From positions 4,432,501 to 4,496,500 of the forward strand of contig NZ_AP024469.1 of NCBI RefSeq assembly GCF_016865365.1: 64,000 bases of DNA, in the 5' to 3' direction. Position numbers and translations under genes: made by a program. This stretch comes from Geobacter sp. SVR. GTDB lineage: Bacteria > Desulfobacterota > Desulfuromonadia > Geobacterales > Pseudopelobacteraceae. Positions 7,693 to 17,318 of the stretch are shown one piece after another (positions within the stretch are counted from its first letter, which is position 1; every line of letters starts with the position of its first letter). The notes below the pieces were generated by a model, which had not been told where the DNA came from, did not search any database, and saw only the letters and a program-made list of their open reading frames with translations.

Positions 7693-9382
7693 GATGACTG
7701 TCTCCTTCGATGGTTTTCAAAATTGTCAGGCAGCCTCCCGGGCCGGCAGCGAAGAAGCCGTCGCTGTAGCGGCTGATCATGCGGAGGCCGCGGCCGCTGA
7801 CCCCATTGACGGCGGGCGTGCTGAAGAAATCCGCCGGCAGGCCGGGACCGCTGTCCCGCACCTCCAGGATCAGAAGTGGTGACGCCGCTCCCCGCCACAG
7901 CGAGAGCGACAGTTCGATGCTGCTGTCAGGGGCCGCGCTCCGCCCTTTCAGCAGGTCGTCATACTCTCCCGCCAGGATGGCCTTGCTTTTTTCTTCCCTG
8001 CCGATTTCGAGACAGCCGTGCTCAAAGGCATTGATCAGCGCCTCGGTCAGGAGCAGTTCCAACTCGTCGCGGTCCCTGTCGTTCAGCATCACCTCCAGGG
8101 CCAGCCGGTCGAGCGCCTTGACGGCCGTCTCGGCCAGGGCGCCAAGAGCGAGCGCCGGTTTGCAGGCCCATTGCCAGGAAACCGGCAGGTCGAGCCGGCG
8201 CACATGCAGCATGGTCCGGTCGTCATTCTTTTCCTCCGGCGAAATCCGGCCCAGGAATCTTCGCTGGAGGGCTGCCAGCGTCGGGGATTCACGAAAATCG
8301 TCCTGCATGTGCTCACGGTATAAACAATGTGCATCGGCCGCAGCATCGGTGACCCCGTCGGTCACCATCAGCAGATCCGCCACCCTGGCCAGGGAAAGCC
8401 TGGTTATTGAGGTCTCTCCGCTGTACCGGCACAGGGGGGGATTGGCACTGCGAACATGGTGCACGGAACCGTCCAGTTCCCGCACCAGCAGAGGGGGCAG
8501 CGCAAAGAGGGCCGCCTCGATCTCGGATGCCTTCAGATCCATCAGGAGCAGACCGCAGGAAATCACCTCGTCATCCAGCAGCATTTCCGAGACATACCTC
8601 ATGAACATGTCCAGTATCTTGCCGAAAACGAGGCCGCAGCACTGAAACAGGTGTTCGACGACGAAATTGCAGAATGAGGTGGCCAGCAGGGTGGTCAGGG
8701 AGGCGGAAAGGCCGGAGCCCATCGAATCGATGAGAAAGACGAGCACCCTGCCGTCGGGAAGGTACCGTACGCTGTAACCGTCGCCGCACATGATATCCCG
8801 GGGGGTATGAGCCACCTCCACACCCCAGCGGACGTTGTCGGGGGCGGAGATGGCCAGGTGGCGCAGGTCATGGCGCACCACGTGGAGCTCCTTGCGGAGT
8901 GCGGCTTCCTGCTGCATCGAGTTGTAACGGTCGCGATACCGCAGCAACTCGATCTCCTGCTGGCGGTGCCGCTCCAACAACAGGTCGTCGGCGATCTTCA
9001 GGACAACGTCATCAAGAGCTTGCAACAGCAGTTCGGCTTTATAGGGTTTGGGGACGAAACGTGCAATCCCGAGGTTTATCGCTTCCACCATCATCTGGTG
9101 ATCAATGTTGCCGGTCATCAGAATAATCGGCGTTCTGCGGTCGCTTTCCCGGATTCTCCGGACCATTTCCAGACCGGAAAAACCGGGCATATTCTGGTCC
9201 GTCAGCACGATATCCGGCCTGCACTCGCTGAAACGCCACAGACCTTCGAAACCGTCGCCGGCCACAACCATGTTCTTGAAATGTTCGGAAAGCTGCATTA
9301 CGGCCAGTTTTCGGCAGAACTCGTTGTCCTCTACCAGCAGGAGAGTCAGTTCGGAGGATTGTGGCGGCAGGGCAACGGACAT
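7682..9382 (-). CDS. Response regulator with SpoIIE/PP2C phosphatase and HATPase domains
   Basis: This 566-residue cytoplasmic protein has three parts. A receiver domain (about 12-125) has phospho-acceptor Asp62 in VLTDQNMPG and the conserved Lys in FVPKPYK. After a coiled-coil linker (130-175) comes a SpoIIE-type PP2C phosphatase (about 190-385), including FLIDSMGSG and LLMVTDGVTDA. A GHKL ATPase like RsbW (about 420-560) follows, with an N-box ALINAFEHG and EVRDSGPGLP. Phosphorylation of the receiver probably controls dephosphorylation of the STAS partner encoded next. The gene begins 3 bp after the heme chemoreceptor stop, so the upstream sensor and this effector are cotranscribed. Confidence 0.9.
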   Translation of the reverse strand: MSVALPPQSSELTLLLVEDNEFCRKLAVMQLSEHFKNMVVAGDGFEGLWRFSECRPDIVLTDQNMPGFSGLEMVRRIRESDRRTPIILMTGNIDHQMMVEAINLGIARFVPKPYKAELLLQALDDVVLKIADDLLLERHRQQEIELLRYRDRYNSMQQEAALRKELHVVRHDLRHLAISAPDNVRWGVEVAHTPRDIMCGDGYSVRYLPDGRVLVFLIDSMGSGLSASLTTLLATSFCNFVVEHLFQCCGLVFGKILDMFMRYVSEMLLDDEVISCGLLLMDLKASEIEAALFALPPLLVRELDGSVHHVRSANPPLCRYSGETSITRLSLARVADLLMVTDGVTDAAADAHCLYREHMQDDFRESPTLAALQRRFLGRISPEEKNDDRTMLHVRRLDLPVSWQWACKPALALGALAETAVKALDRLALEVMLNDRDRDELELLLTEALINAFEHGCLEIGREEKSKAILAGEYDDLLKGRSAAPDSSIELSLSLWRGAASPLLILEVRDSGPGLPADFFSTPAVNGVSGRGLRMISRYSDGFFAAGPGGCLTILKTIEGDSHHAD

Positions 9383-9385
9383 GGG

Positions 9386-10960
9386 TCAGGTTCTGAAGTG
9401 GGACAGCGCCGTCCGCAACTCATCCGACTTCCGGGCCAGGGTGGCGGAAACCCCGTTCACTTCGCCGGCTACGGCGCGGTTCTGGTCGGTCAGGGCCATG
9501 ATCTGCATCATCAGCTCGATCATCTGCTTGGTGCGGGTGGCTATGTAGGTGCATTTTTTCGTAAGATCGGAAGAGATGTCCTCGGCATCCTTCAGTTGCT
9601 CGCTCGTCTCTCCGATGCTGTCGATCAGACGCCGCGTCGACCCCGATATTTCGCGCATCCTTTGGGCACTTACCTCGTTAGCCGAACAGACATGCTCGAC
9701 TCCGCTCACCACAGCCTTGACGCTGGTATTGATCAGGGCGAGAGAGCTCTGGGTCTTGGAGGCGAGCTGGCGCACCTCGTCCGCCACCACGGCGAATCCG
9801 CGTCCCATTTCGCCGGCCCGGGCCGCTTCTATGGAGGCATTCAGCGCCAGCAGATTGGTTTGATCGGCAATGTCGGAAATGATTTCCAGCACCGACCGTA
9901 TATCGCCGGCCTTGCCGGCCAGCTCCTGGGTCTGAGCCGCCAGGGCCACCTGTTTCTCCGATTCGCTTATGATTACTTGTCCGGCCTGGTTCAGGTTCTC
10001 CACGAAACTGCTCAGGGCTCCCCTGGTTGATTCCACCGTCTCGGTCGTGGAGATGGCCATCTCCTCGGTGGCATCCAGATTTTCCGCCACATTCTGGGTC
10101 AGCTTGTCGCACTCCACGATCAGGTTGGCCTGTTGATTCACCGCCGTGGACAGATTGGCAGCGATGTTGGAGAGTTCCCGACTGCCACTGGCCACGTTGT
10201 CGGCCGCCAGCTTATCATCGGCTATTATGCCCCTGAACTTCTGAATGAGCTGGTTGATGCACGAAGACAGGGTGCCTATTTCATCGCTGCTCTTATGGTC
10301 GATGCTGACCGTGAGGTTGCCGTTCGCCATTTCGACGACGTTGTCAGCTATAAGGACCACGTGCTGAATGATCACCTTTTTGAAGAAGAAATAAATGACG
10401 CCCAGCAGGGTGAAGAAAAAGAAAATGCCCGGAACGATCATCTTCATGGCAAAGGCGAGGATGTTGTCGTACCCGTCTTGGATGGAAGTGGTCACCAGCA
10501 CGCTGCCCCTGAGCTTGGAGCCGGCGTCATGGCACTGGTGGCAGCGCTCCTCGTTGATCAACGGCGCAGCAATGCTCAAGGTGTGCATGCCGCCATCAAC
10601 GGCTGTGTAGGAGACGTTTTTGCCGCTCTGCAATGCCTGCATGACATGGGGATCGGACGCCGACGAGCCGGTAGCACCGGTTTCCTTCCCCTCGGTGTTG
10701 TAAATCCTCAGATCACGGACGAACCGGTTCTTTTTCGCCTCGGCAGCATACCGGCCGATTTCCCTGGCATCCCCCTTCATCATGTAATCCTGTATGTCCT
10801 TGATGATTATGGCGGTTACATTGCTGGCGTTCTTCGTCTGCAGATCCATGGTGGATCTGTACTGCAGCCACATCGTAACCACCCCCATCGTAACAAGGGC
10901 GCAGGACAGGAATATTCCGAGGACTCCCAATACCTTGAATGTCAGCGTATTCTTGTTCAT
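9386..10960 (-). CDS. Methyl-accepting chemotaxis protein with periplasmic c-type heme motif
   Basis: This 524-residue chemoreceptor-like protein has a first transmembrane helix at about 10-30, a periplasmic sensor at 31-170 and a second helix at 172-194. HAMP and a long MCP signalling domain follow, with the hairpin tip [22 protein letters not shown]. The periplasmic part contains CHQCH (residues 140-144), a c-type heme attachment site. It resembles the c-heme PAS-like sensors known from Geobacter chemoreceptors. I chose the ATG at 10960 because AGGAG lies six bases upstream. It heads an operon with the SpoIIE-type protein and the STAS protein, so its output may not be flagellar. A related receptor is encoded at 45959-48049. 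Confidence 0.9.
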   Translation of the reverse strand: MNKNTLTFKVLGVLGIFLSCALVTMGVVTMWLQYRSTMDLQTKNASNVTAIIIKDIQDYMMKGDAREIGRYAAEAKKNRFVRDLRIYNTEGKETGATGSSASDPHVMQALQSGKNVSYTAVDGGMHTLSIAAPLINEERCHQCHDAGSKLRGSVLVTTSIQDGYDNILAFAMKMIVPGIFFFFTLLGVIYFFFKKVIIQHVVLIADNVVEMANGNLTVSIDHKSSDEIGTLSSCINQLIQKFRGIIADDKLAADNVASGSRELSNIAANLSTAVNQQANLIVECDKLTQNVAENLDATEEMAISTTETVESTRGALSSFVENLNQAGQVIISESEKQVALAAQTQELAGKAGDIRSVLEIISDIADQTNLLALNASIEAARAGEMGRGFAVVADEVRQLASKTQSSLALINTSVKAVVSGVEHVCSANEVSAQRMREISGSTRRLIDSIGETSEQLKDAEDISSDLTKKCTYIATRTKQMIELMMQIMALTDQNRAVAGEVNGVSATLARKSDELRTALSHFRT

Positions 10961-11172
10961 GGCAGCTCCTGTCAACAGCCTGGCGATCAGGCATTCTCAC
11001 GGCGAGAGTCTCTTGCGCCTGACCGCATGCTCGGGCGGCCGGCCACTTTGCATAAAGACGATTTATTAAAGACCTGAGATTAACGTGCGCACTATGCAAT
11101 GTCAACGGTAATCAAATCGTGAGAAAAAGCCGCCCGGCCCTTACTTTGGCAGCGACACCGGGGCGCTGCGGA

Positions 11173-11634
11173 TTAAAACTTGATCCCCAGGCCTCCGCCG
11201 AGAAAATCGAGCTTGTCATCGAACTGGCGGCGGTATTCTACGTTGAGGAACAGTGGACTGGTGCTGATGTTCAGGTCGGTTCCCGCGACGATTACAGGAG
11301 TTCCCTTGACGCCGCGATTCTCATGAAAAACTACTGCCGCCCCCAGTCCGGCGTAGGGCTGAAAAAACGGCAGCGGCGGACGCACCTTGAACAGGGCCGT
11401 AATCGGTACGGAGGTGTCGCGCCGTATGGAACCAGCATCATTGTGGTCAAGCATGACATACGCCGCAGTGGCGCCGATCGATACCAGCCTGTTCAGATAC
11501 AGATCTGCAAAGCCTTCCGCATAGTAACTGCTGCGGCTGGTGGCGCCTCCCCCCCGCACGCCGAAGCCGATCGATTCGGCACAGGCGCTGCCGGCAAGCG
11601 AGACGAAGATGAGAGCAATAAGAATACGTTTCAT
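11173..11634 (-). CDS. Small secreted outer-membrane beta-barrel-like protein
   Basis: This 153-residue protein has a signal peptide (1-19, cleavage after ACA). The rest is made of short alternating polar/hydrophobic strands rich in Gly and Tyr. It ends in Phe (GGGLGIKF), as expected for an outer-membrane beta-barrel recognised by BamA. The size suggests an eight-strand barrel of the OmpA/OmpW/OmpX type. I cannot assign a function. Its gene stands alone between the chemoreceptor operon and a divergent sensor-kinase gene. Confidence 0.6.
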   Translation of the reverse strand: MKRILIALIFVSLAGSACAESIGFGVRGGGATSRSSYYAEGFADLYLNRLVSIGATAAYVMLDHNDAGSIRRDTSVPITALFKVRPPLPFFQPYAGLGAAVVFHENRGVKGTPVIVAGTDLNISTSPLFLNVEYRRQFDDKLDFLGGGLGIKF

Positions 11635-11963
11635 TGATGTGGTTCTCCTTTTAATATCACCGTATCACAGATGTCTTTTCCGACCGGCCGGGGTGCCGCT
11701 GTGCTTCCCGCTGGCTACGCGGATTCCCCGACCGCGGGATCATCGGCATCATACGCACAAACGGGTTCAGGTTCAATCGCGACGTTGTCCAGGCATGCCG
11801 CGGCATTACCTCCTTATCAAGTCCGGCAAAGTATGCTAGCATAAGGCCTTTCAGCAGAAAGCACCCGGAATCCAGGCCATGAAGACTACCTTCCGACATC
11901 CGTGCTCCGCCCCCTGCCGTGCGCCGTTGACGTACCGCTCCGGCACCTTTTCGAGGCCCCTCC
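11635..11963. other. Intergenic region between divergent genes, no gene seen
   Basis: This 329-bp stretch separates the minus-strand beta-barrel gene from the plus-strand sensor kinase and should hold both promoters. Frames crossing it on either strand lack ribosome binding sites and protein-like composition. Confidence 0.5.
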
Positions 11964-14558
11964 ATGGATAGAGGGGTGCCATATAATTGCCGCCGTACCG
12001 TGCTGCTGGCTTTGCTGATCTGCGCCGGTCTGGTCGGCAATATGGCTTCCGTGCCGCTCTTTGCGGGCTTCAAATACCTGTTCGGCAGCATAGCCGTCTT
12101 CATGGTCGTCAGCCTTTACGGTATCCGCTGGGGCGTGCTGGCGGGACTGGTCGCATCAGCCTGGACGATCCGGCTCTTCGGTCATCCCTATGCGATGGTC
12201 TGGCTTACCTGCGAACCGCTCTTCGTGGGGCTCCTACTCCGGAGGGGACGCTCCAGGAATCTCGTCCTTTATGCAGCCCTGTACTGGCCGCTGCTTGGTG
12301 CTCCCCTGGCATGGCTGTTCTTCCTGGTGGTGATGAAAGCGCCCTTGATCGGCACCGTGGCGGGCATCCTGATGTACTGGACGATCGGCATCACCAATGC
12401 GCTGATCGCCAGCCTGCTCCTGAACTACGTCCCTTCGATCGCGGCTTTGTGGCGTTCACCCGAAGAGCGCCATTCCATCCCCATTCATCAGTTGTTGTTC
12501 AACCTGCTGATGTCGTTGGTGCTCATTCCGGCGGTCATCGTGATGGTGCTGCACGGCAGGCTTGTTGAAGAAAAATATCTCAATGAACTCGGCAATGACC
12601 TCAGGATCAGTTCGGACGTGGCGCTCTACGAACTGCGTCTGAAGCTCCGGAGCAACATGCTGGTGTTATCGCAACTGGTCAACGAGGCGGATCATCTGCC
12701 ACTCAACGACAGCAACGCCGATTTCTCGCGGCTGCAACTCGCCACGCAGCTCCTGCACGCAGCAAATCCGAATTTCGCCGTGCTGTACACCGGCAATGCA
12801 GCGGGACATTCGGTCACCTTCTCGCCGGTGCACGGTCCCGATGATCCCCTGATCGGCATGGATTTCAGCGACCGGGTCTATTACCACCAGCTCCGGGACA
12901 CCGGCAAGGGGGTGGTCACCGGCATTTTCAGGCCGCGTACCGACGATCCGGCCCCCATCGTTGCCATGGGGCTGCCGGTTTTCAAGGAAAAACGCTTTTC
13001 CGGTTACGTCGTTGCCGGGCTCAATCTGCAGCCGCTCAGCGAAACTATCAATTCCGCCCGGCACAAACCGTATCATGACATCACCCTGATCGACAGCGAC
13101 CAGCGCGTCATTGCCGGCACCAGACCCGATCTGGGTCTCATGGCCCCCTTCACTCCGCAGGTCCGCGGCACTTCTCACCGGACGAAATGGAGCAATGTCA
13201 CCCAATTCCTGCCGGGCACATCGGAAAGTCCGATACCCGTGTGGCAGCAGTCCGGCCGTTCGATCTACCTCGGCAGGGTGGCGCTGGGCGCCGATGCGCC
13301 TTGGAGCCTTCTGGTGGAAAGTCCCTGGGCACCCTACCAGCACAAGATCTTCCGTGAACACATCCGGGCGCTCTCCATCCTGCTGATGGTCAACCTGCTG
13401 GCTCTGACCGCTTCGCTTTACGTTTCCCGCCGGCTGGCAGCCCCCTTGCTGCACCTTTCGCAACTGACCACCGACCTGCCCGCGCGGCTGTCGCGGGAAA
13501 CGGTGTCTGCCTGGCCGCAGAGCATGGTGGCGGAGATCGACCGGTTGAGCCTGAATTTCAGGGAGATGGCCGCAGCCCTGTCCCAGAGATTTCAGGAGAT
13601 CATCCACGCCAACGAGACATTGGAGCAACGGGTGGAGGAACGGACCAGGAGTCTTTCCAACGCCAACCGTGAACTGCACAACGAGATCGCCGAACGGAAA
13701 CGGACCGAACAGCAGCGCGACCGCCTGTTGCGGGAACTTCAGCAGAAGAACAAGGAGCTGGAGGGCATCATCTACGTGGCATCGCACGATCTGCGTTCGC
13801 CGCTGGTAAATGTGCAGGGATTCAGCCGCAGGCTGCTCAAAAGCTGCACCGAGCTGGACCTGCTGACAGCGGCGGCTGAATTGCCGGAGGATGCGCGCCA
13901 GGGCCTGGACCGCCAGCTGCGGGAAGACATCCCCAAGTCGCTCGGGTTCATCACCGGCAGTGTCGAAAAGATGGACGGACTGCTGAACGGCCTGCTGCGC
14001 CTCTCCCGACTGGGGCGTGCGGCGATTTGCTTTGAGACGCTTGACATGCGTATAATTCTGGAGAAAATAGTTTCATCCATGGCGTACCAGATCGAGGCTG
14101 CCGGGGCACGGGTGGAAATAGGCACCTACCAGCCCTGCATGGCCGATGGCGTACAGGTTACCCAGATTTTCAGCAACCTGCTGGACAATGCCCTCAAATA
14201 TCGAGCCCATGACCGTCCGCTGGTGGTCACGATTTCCGGAGTGCCGGTTCCGGACGGTGTCCGCTACTGCGTGGAAGATAACGGACTGGGTATTCCCTTT
14301 GCCGACCAGGAGAAAATCTGGAATATCTTCCAACGGCTCCATCCCGAGCAAGGACCGGGCGAAGGCCTCGGCCTGACCATTGCCAGGCGGATGGCGGACC
14401 GGCTGGGGGGATCGATCTGGGTGGAATCGGAACACGAGGTCGGAAGCCGATTTTATGTTGTACTGCCCCGTTCCCCGGAGGCGGTCGACGTTTTGGATCT
14501 CTCTGAAAGGCAGGAGGCGGCATGGATCACGGACTGGACCAGGAACTCGTCATCCTGA
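11964..14558 (+). CDS. Membrane sensor histidine kinase (polytopic N-terminus, Cache-like sensor, HAMP, HisKA, HATPase)
   Basis: This 864-residue kinase has about six N-terminal transmembrane helices (residues 12-160) and a further helix near 180-200. An extracytoplasmic Cache-like domain (about 205-455) contains DRVYYHQLRDTGKGVVTG, a typical Cache1 stretch. A final helix, a HAMP-like segment and a coiled coil (535-600) follow. HisKA (about 605-700) has the H-box ASHDLRSPL. HATPase (about 720-840) has the N-box SNLLDNALKYRA and G-boxes EDNGLGIP and GEGLGLTIARR. The catalytic part resembles phytochrome-like kinases. The receiver gene overlaps its 3' end. The ligand is unknown. Confidence 0.9.
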   Translation: MDRGVPYNCRRTVLLALLICAGLVGNMASVPLFAGFKYLFGSIAVFMVVSLYGIRWGVLAGLVASAWTIRLFGHPYAMVWLTCEPLFVGLLLRRGRSRNLVLYAALYWPLLGAPLAWLFFLVVMKAPLIGTVAGILMYWTIGITNALIASLLLNYVPSIAALWRSPEERHSIPIHQLLFNLLMSLVLIPAVIVMVLHGRLVEEKYLNELGNDLRISSDVALYELRLKLRSNMLVLSQLVNEADHLPLNDSNADFSRLQLATQLLHAANPNFAVLYTGNAAGHSVTFSPVHGPDDPLIGMDFSDRVYYHQLRDTGKGVVTGIFRPRTDDPAPIVAMGLPVFKEKRFSGYVVAGLNLQPLSETINSARHKPYHDITLIDSDQRVIAGTRPDLGLMAPFTPQVRGTSHRTKWSNVTQFLPGTSESPIPVWQQSGRSIYLGRVALGADAPWSLLVESPWAPYQHKIFREHIRALSILLMVNLLALTASLYVSRRLAAPLLHLSQLTTDLPARLSRETVSAWPQSMVAEIDRLSLNFREMAAALSQRFQEIIHANETLEQRVEERTRSLSNANRELHNEIAERKRTEQQRDRLLRELQQKNKELEGIIYVASHDLRSPLVNVQGFSRRLLKSCTELDLLTAAAELPEDARQGLDRQLREDIPKSLGFITGSVEKMDGLLNGLLRLSRLGRAAICFETLDMRIILEKIVSSMAYQIEAAGARVEIGTYQPCMADGVQVTQIFSNLLDNALKYRAHDRPLVVTISGVPVPDGVRYCVEDNGLGIPFADQEKIWNIFQRLHPEQGPGEGLGLTIARRMADRLGGSIWVESEHEVGSRFYVVLPRSPEAVDVLDLSERQEAAWITDWTRNSSS

Positions 14559-14983
14559 TCGCGGAGGATGACGACGGGCACGCCGAACTGATCAAGGAAA
14601 ACCTGCAGGAGGCGGGGGTCAGAAACCGGATCCTCCGGTTCCGCAACGGGCAGGAAGCAATGGATTTCTTTCATTCCCCGCCTGAAACTGCCGCGCTTCG
14701 CCACGTTTACGGCCAGACATACCTGCTGCTGCTTGACATCAACATGCCCCGGATGGGCGGCATCGAGGTGCTCCGGCGGATCAAAAACGATCCCGAGCTG
14801 AAGAAACTGCCGGTAATGATGCTGACCACCACCGACGATCCCAACGAAATCAGCACCTGTTACTCCCTGGGATGCAGCTGTTATGTCACCAAGCCGGTGG
14901 ATTACCGGAAATTCACGGAAGTGTTGCACCGTCTCGGACTGTTCATACCGATGCTGAAGATGCCGCGTCTCGGTACGGCCTGA
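14522..14983 (+). CDS. Single-domain response regulator, Rcp1-like
   Basis: This 153-residue protein is a stand-alone receiver domain of the kind paired with phytochrome-like histidine kinases. It has the acidic pocket AEDDDGH, the phospho-acceptor Asp in LLLLDINMPRMGG, the conserved Thr in MLTTTDD and Lys in VTKPVDY. The long beta4-alpha4 region is typical of the Rcp1 group. No DNA-binding or enzymatic output domain is attached. The start overlaps the end of the kinase gene by 37 bp in another frame, so the two are translationally coupled. Confidence 0.9.
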   Translation: MDHGLDQELVILIAEDDDGHAELIKENLQEAGVRNRILRFRNGQEAMDFFHSPPETAALRHVYGQTYLLLLDINMPRMGGIEVLRRIKNDPELKKLPVMMLTTTDDPNEISTCYSLGCSCYVTKPVDYRKFTEVLHRLGLFIPMLKMPRLGTA

Positions 14984-15173
14984 ATTCGCAGCATCCTGTT
15001 CTCCGCCGCCTGACGAGGCCTCTGCGTAGGCTTATTGAGCGGCGCACCGTGTTTCCGCGGGGACCATCAGAAAAATGACCGCTGCGGGCCCGGTTTTTCC
15101 GGGTATTCCCGCATTACGATGTCACAAACCAGCATTACCCTTGTACCTAAATCACCAACCGGAGGAATATTGA

Positions 15174-17003
15174 ATGTGCGGTATCGTTGGCTATATCGGC
15201 GGGCAGGAAGCTACCCCCATCATCCTTGAAGGGCTTAAGAAACTTGAATACCGCGGTTATGACTCGGCCGGCATCGCCACGCTGACAACCGGCGAAGCCG
15301 GCATCCGGCGCAGCGAAGGCAAACTGATCAACCTGGAGGGACTCCTGCGGGATCAGCCGCTGCGCGGCTCCATAGGCATCGGCCATACCCGCTGGGCCAC
15401 CCATGGCCGCCCGTCGGAGATCAATGCCCACCCCCACAAAGCCGGGCCGATCATCGTCGTCCACAACGGCATCATCGAAAACTACCTGCAACTGCGCGAG
15501 CAACTCCGTCAGAACGGTCACACTTTCAAGAGCGAAACCGATACCGAGGTGATTGCCCATCTAGTCGAGGAAAAACTTGCCTCGGAGCCGGATTTTGAAA
15601 AGGCGGTGCGGCAGGCACTGCTGGCACTGCAGGGAGCGTATGCGGTCTGCGTCGTCAACGAACGCGACCCGGACACGCTGATCGCCGCCAAGCTCGGCTC
15701 GCCGATGGTCGTCGGCCTGGGTGCAGCCGAATTCTTCGTCGCATCGGACATCCCCGCCATCCTGGCCTACACCCGGGAGATGGTCTTCATGGAGGATGGC
15801 GAGATGGCGGTCTTCCACAACGGCGTGGCGCGCTTTTCCACCATTACGGGATCGCCGCTGGACAAGAAGTCGCGCCATATCGACTGGTCGCCGCTGATGG
15901 CCGAAAAGGGGGGCTATAAACACTTCATGCTCAAGGAGATCCACGAGCAGCCCCGGGCGGTACGCGATACCATTGCAGGGAGACTGCTGGAGAGCGAGGG
16001 GGATGTTTACCTGGAGGACCTGAGCTTCAGTGATCGGCAGTTGGCAGCCATAAAGCGGATCACGATCGTAGCCTGCGGCACCTCCTGGCATTCCGCGCTG
16101 CTGGGCAAATTCTACATCGAAGGGCATTGCCGCATTCCGGTCGAGGTGGATATCGCCTCGGAATTCCGCTACCGCAACCCGGTGGTCGACGAGCATACCC
16201 TGGTGATTGTCATCTCCCAGTCCGGCGAGACCGCCGATACCCTGGCCGCCCTGCGCGAAGCCAAATCGCGCGGCGCAATGAACATCGCCATCTGCAACGT
16301 GGTGGATTCCTCGATTGCGCGTGAATCGTCCGGCGTGATCTATACCCATGCCGGCCCCGAAATCGGCGTGGCCTCCACCAAGGCCTTCGTCACCCAGCTG
16401 ATTGCCCTGTACCTGTTCACCATCCGCCTCGGCCGGGCCACCTGCGTCATAGACTCAGCCACGGGCCAACGGATGATCGCGGCTCTCAAACGGGTCCCGG
16501 CCCTGCTGGAGGAAGTGCTGACCCTGGACACCCAGACCGAGCGGATTGCACGCAAGTACATGAACGCCAGGGATTTCCTCTACCTGGGGCGCGGCAAGAA
16601 CTTCCCGATTGCGCTGGAGGGGGCTCTCAAACTGAAGGAGATATCCTATATCCATGCCGAGGGTTATCCGGCCGGCGAGATGAAACACGGCCCCATTGCC
16701 CTGATCGACGAAGAGGTGCCGGTGGTCATGCTGGTGCCGAGCAACAGCAGCTTTGAGAAAACGCTCTCCAACATGGAGGAGGTCAATGCCCGCGGCGGCC
16801 GGGTGATCGCACTCTGTTCGACCGGGTGTGAGATCATCGCGGAGCGGACCGAGGATGTGATCGAGATCCCGCTCCTGGACGAGGACCTGGATCCGCTGCT
16901 GCTCTCGGTGCCGCTGCAACTACTGGCCTACCATGTGGCGGTTCTCAAGGGAACCGATGTGGACCAGCCCAGGAACCTCGCCAAAAGCGTCACGGTGGAA
17001 TAA
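15174..17003 (+). CDS. glmS: Glutamine--fructose-6-phosphate aminotransferase (isomerizing)
   Basis: GlmS makes glucosamine-6-phosphate from fructose-6-phosphate and glutamine, the first step to UDP-GlcNAc for peptidoglycan and LPS. The 609-residue length is standard. The N-terminal glutaminase domain begins [10 protein letters not shown], with Cys2 becoming the nucleophile after Met removal. Two SIS sugar-isomerase domains occupy about 290-420 and 460-590, with [17 protein letters not shown] and the C-terminal [11 protein letters not shown] signature. GGAGGAATATTGA precedes the ATG. The gene is monocistronic and closed by a strong terminator. I see no glmS ribozyme upstream. Confidence 0.97.
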   Translation: MCGIVGYIGGQEATPIILEGLKKLEYRGYDSAGIATLTTGEAGIRRSEGKLINLEGLLRDQPLRGSIGIGHTRWATHGRPSEINAHPHKAGPIIVVHNGIIENYLQLREQLRQNGHTFKSETDTEVIAHLVEEKLASEPDFEKAVRQALLALQGAYAVCVVNERDPDTLIAAKLGSPMVVGLGAAEFFVASDIPAILAYTREMVFMEDGEMAVFHNGVARFSTITGSPLDKKSRHIDWSPLMAEKGGYKHFMLKEIHEQPRAVRDTIAGRLLESEGDVYLEDLSFSDRQLAAIKRITIVACGTSWHSALLGKFYIEGHCRIPVEVDIASEFRYRNPVVDEHTLVIVISQSGETADTLAALREAKSRGAMNIAICNVVDSSIARESSGVIYTHAGPEIGVASTKAFVTQLIALYLFTIRLGRATCVIDSATGQRMIAALKRVPALLEEVLTLDTQTERIARKYMNARDFLYLGRGKNFPIALEGALKLKEISYIHAEGYPAGEMKHGPIALIDEEVPVVMLVPSNSSFEKTLSNMEEVNARGGRVIALCSTGCEIIAERTEDVIEIPLLDEDLDPLLLSVPLQLLAYHVAVLKGTDVDQPRNLAKSVTVE

Positions 17004-17318
17004 GTCGGAAGCAGCGGTCCACACATGTATGCGACAAATAACGTTATGAACTAATTACTGTTGTGAACTGCAAAAGGGACCTCATATGAAGGTCCCTTTT
17101 GCGTCACTGTTATCTTGGTTCAAGTCCGAATCGTGCGGTACGCTCAGCAAAAATTTTTCCGGCACCATTTCGCATTCATGATGGCGCCGCTGAATAGATT
17201 TTGTCGAAACTTTTGAGTAATAACGATGGGCCTTTGATATCTTGTCTCAGCTACCGTGGTATAGTGAATTAAAGCAACGTTCAAAGAGCCGGAATGCTCC
17301 ACCGGGAGTTCAGTGCAT
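17004..17318. other. Intergenic region after glmS
   Basis: Apart from the terminator at 17072-17103, I see no gene here. The stretch is clearly more AT-rich than glmS and marks the left edge of a compositionally different patch. It must contain the promoter of the amidohydrolase gene, but I cannot place boxes with acceptable spacing. Confidence 0.5.
17072..17103 (+). terminator. Rho-independent terminator of glmS
   Basis: An 11-bp perfect stem (AAAAGGGACCT / AGGTCCCTTTT) with a 7-base loop lies 70 bp after the glmS stop. Confidence 0.85.

Noticed and set aside
8807-10030. A 407-codon plus-strand frame opposite the chemoreceptor and SpoIIE genes
   Set aside because: Antisense shadow; His/Gln/Gly-rich product without any domain, covering the junction of two well-supported genes.
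17234-17265. TTGATA and TATAGT before the amidohydrolase gene
   Set aside because: The spacing is 20 bp, too long for a normal sigma70 promoter.
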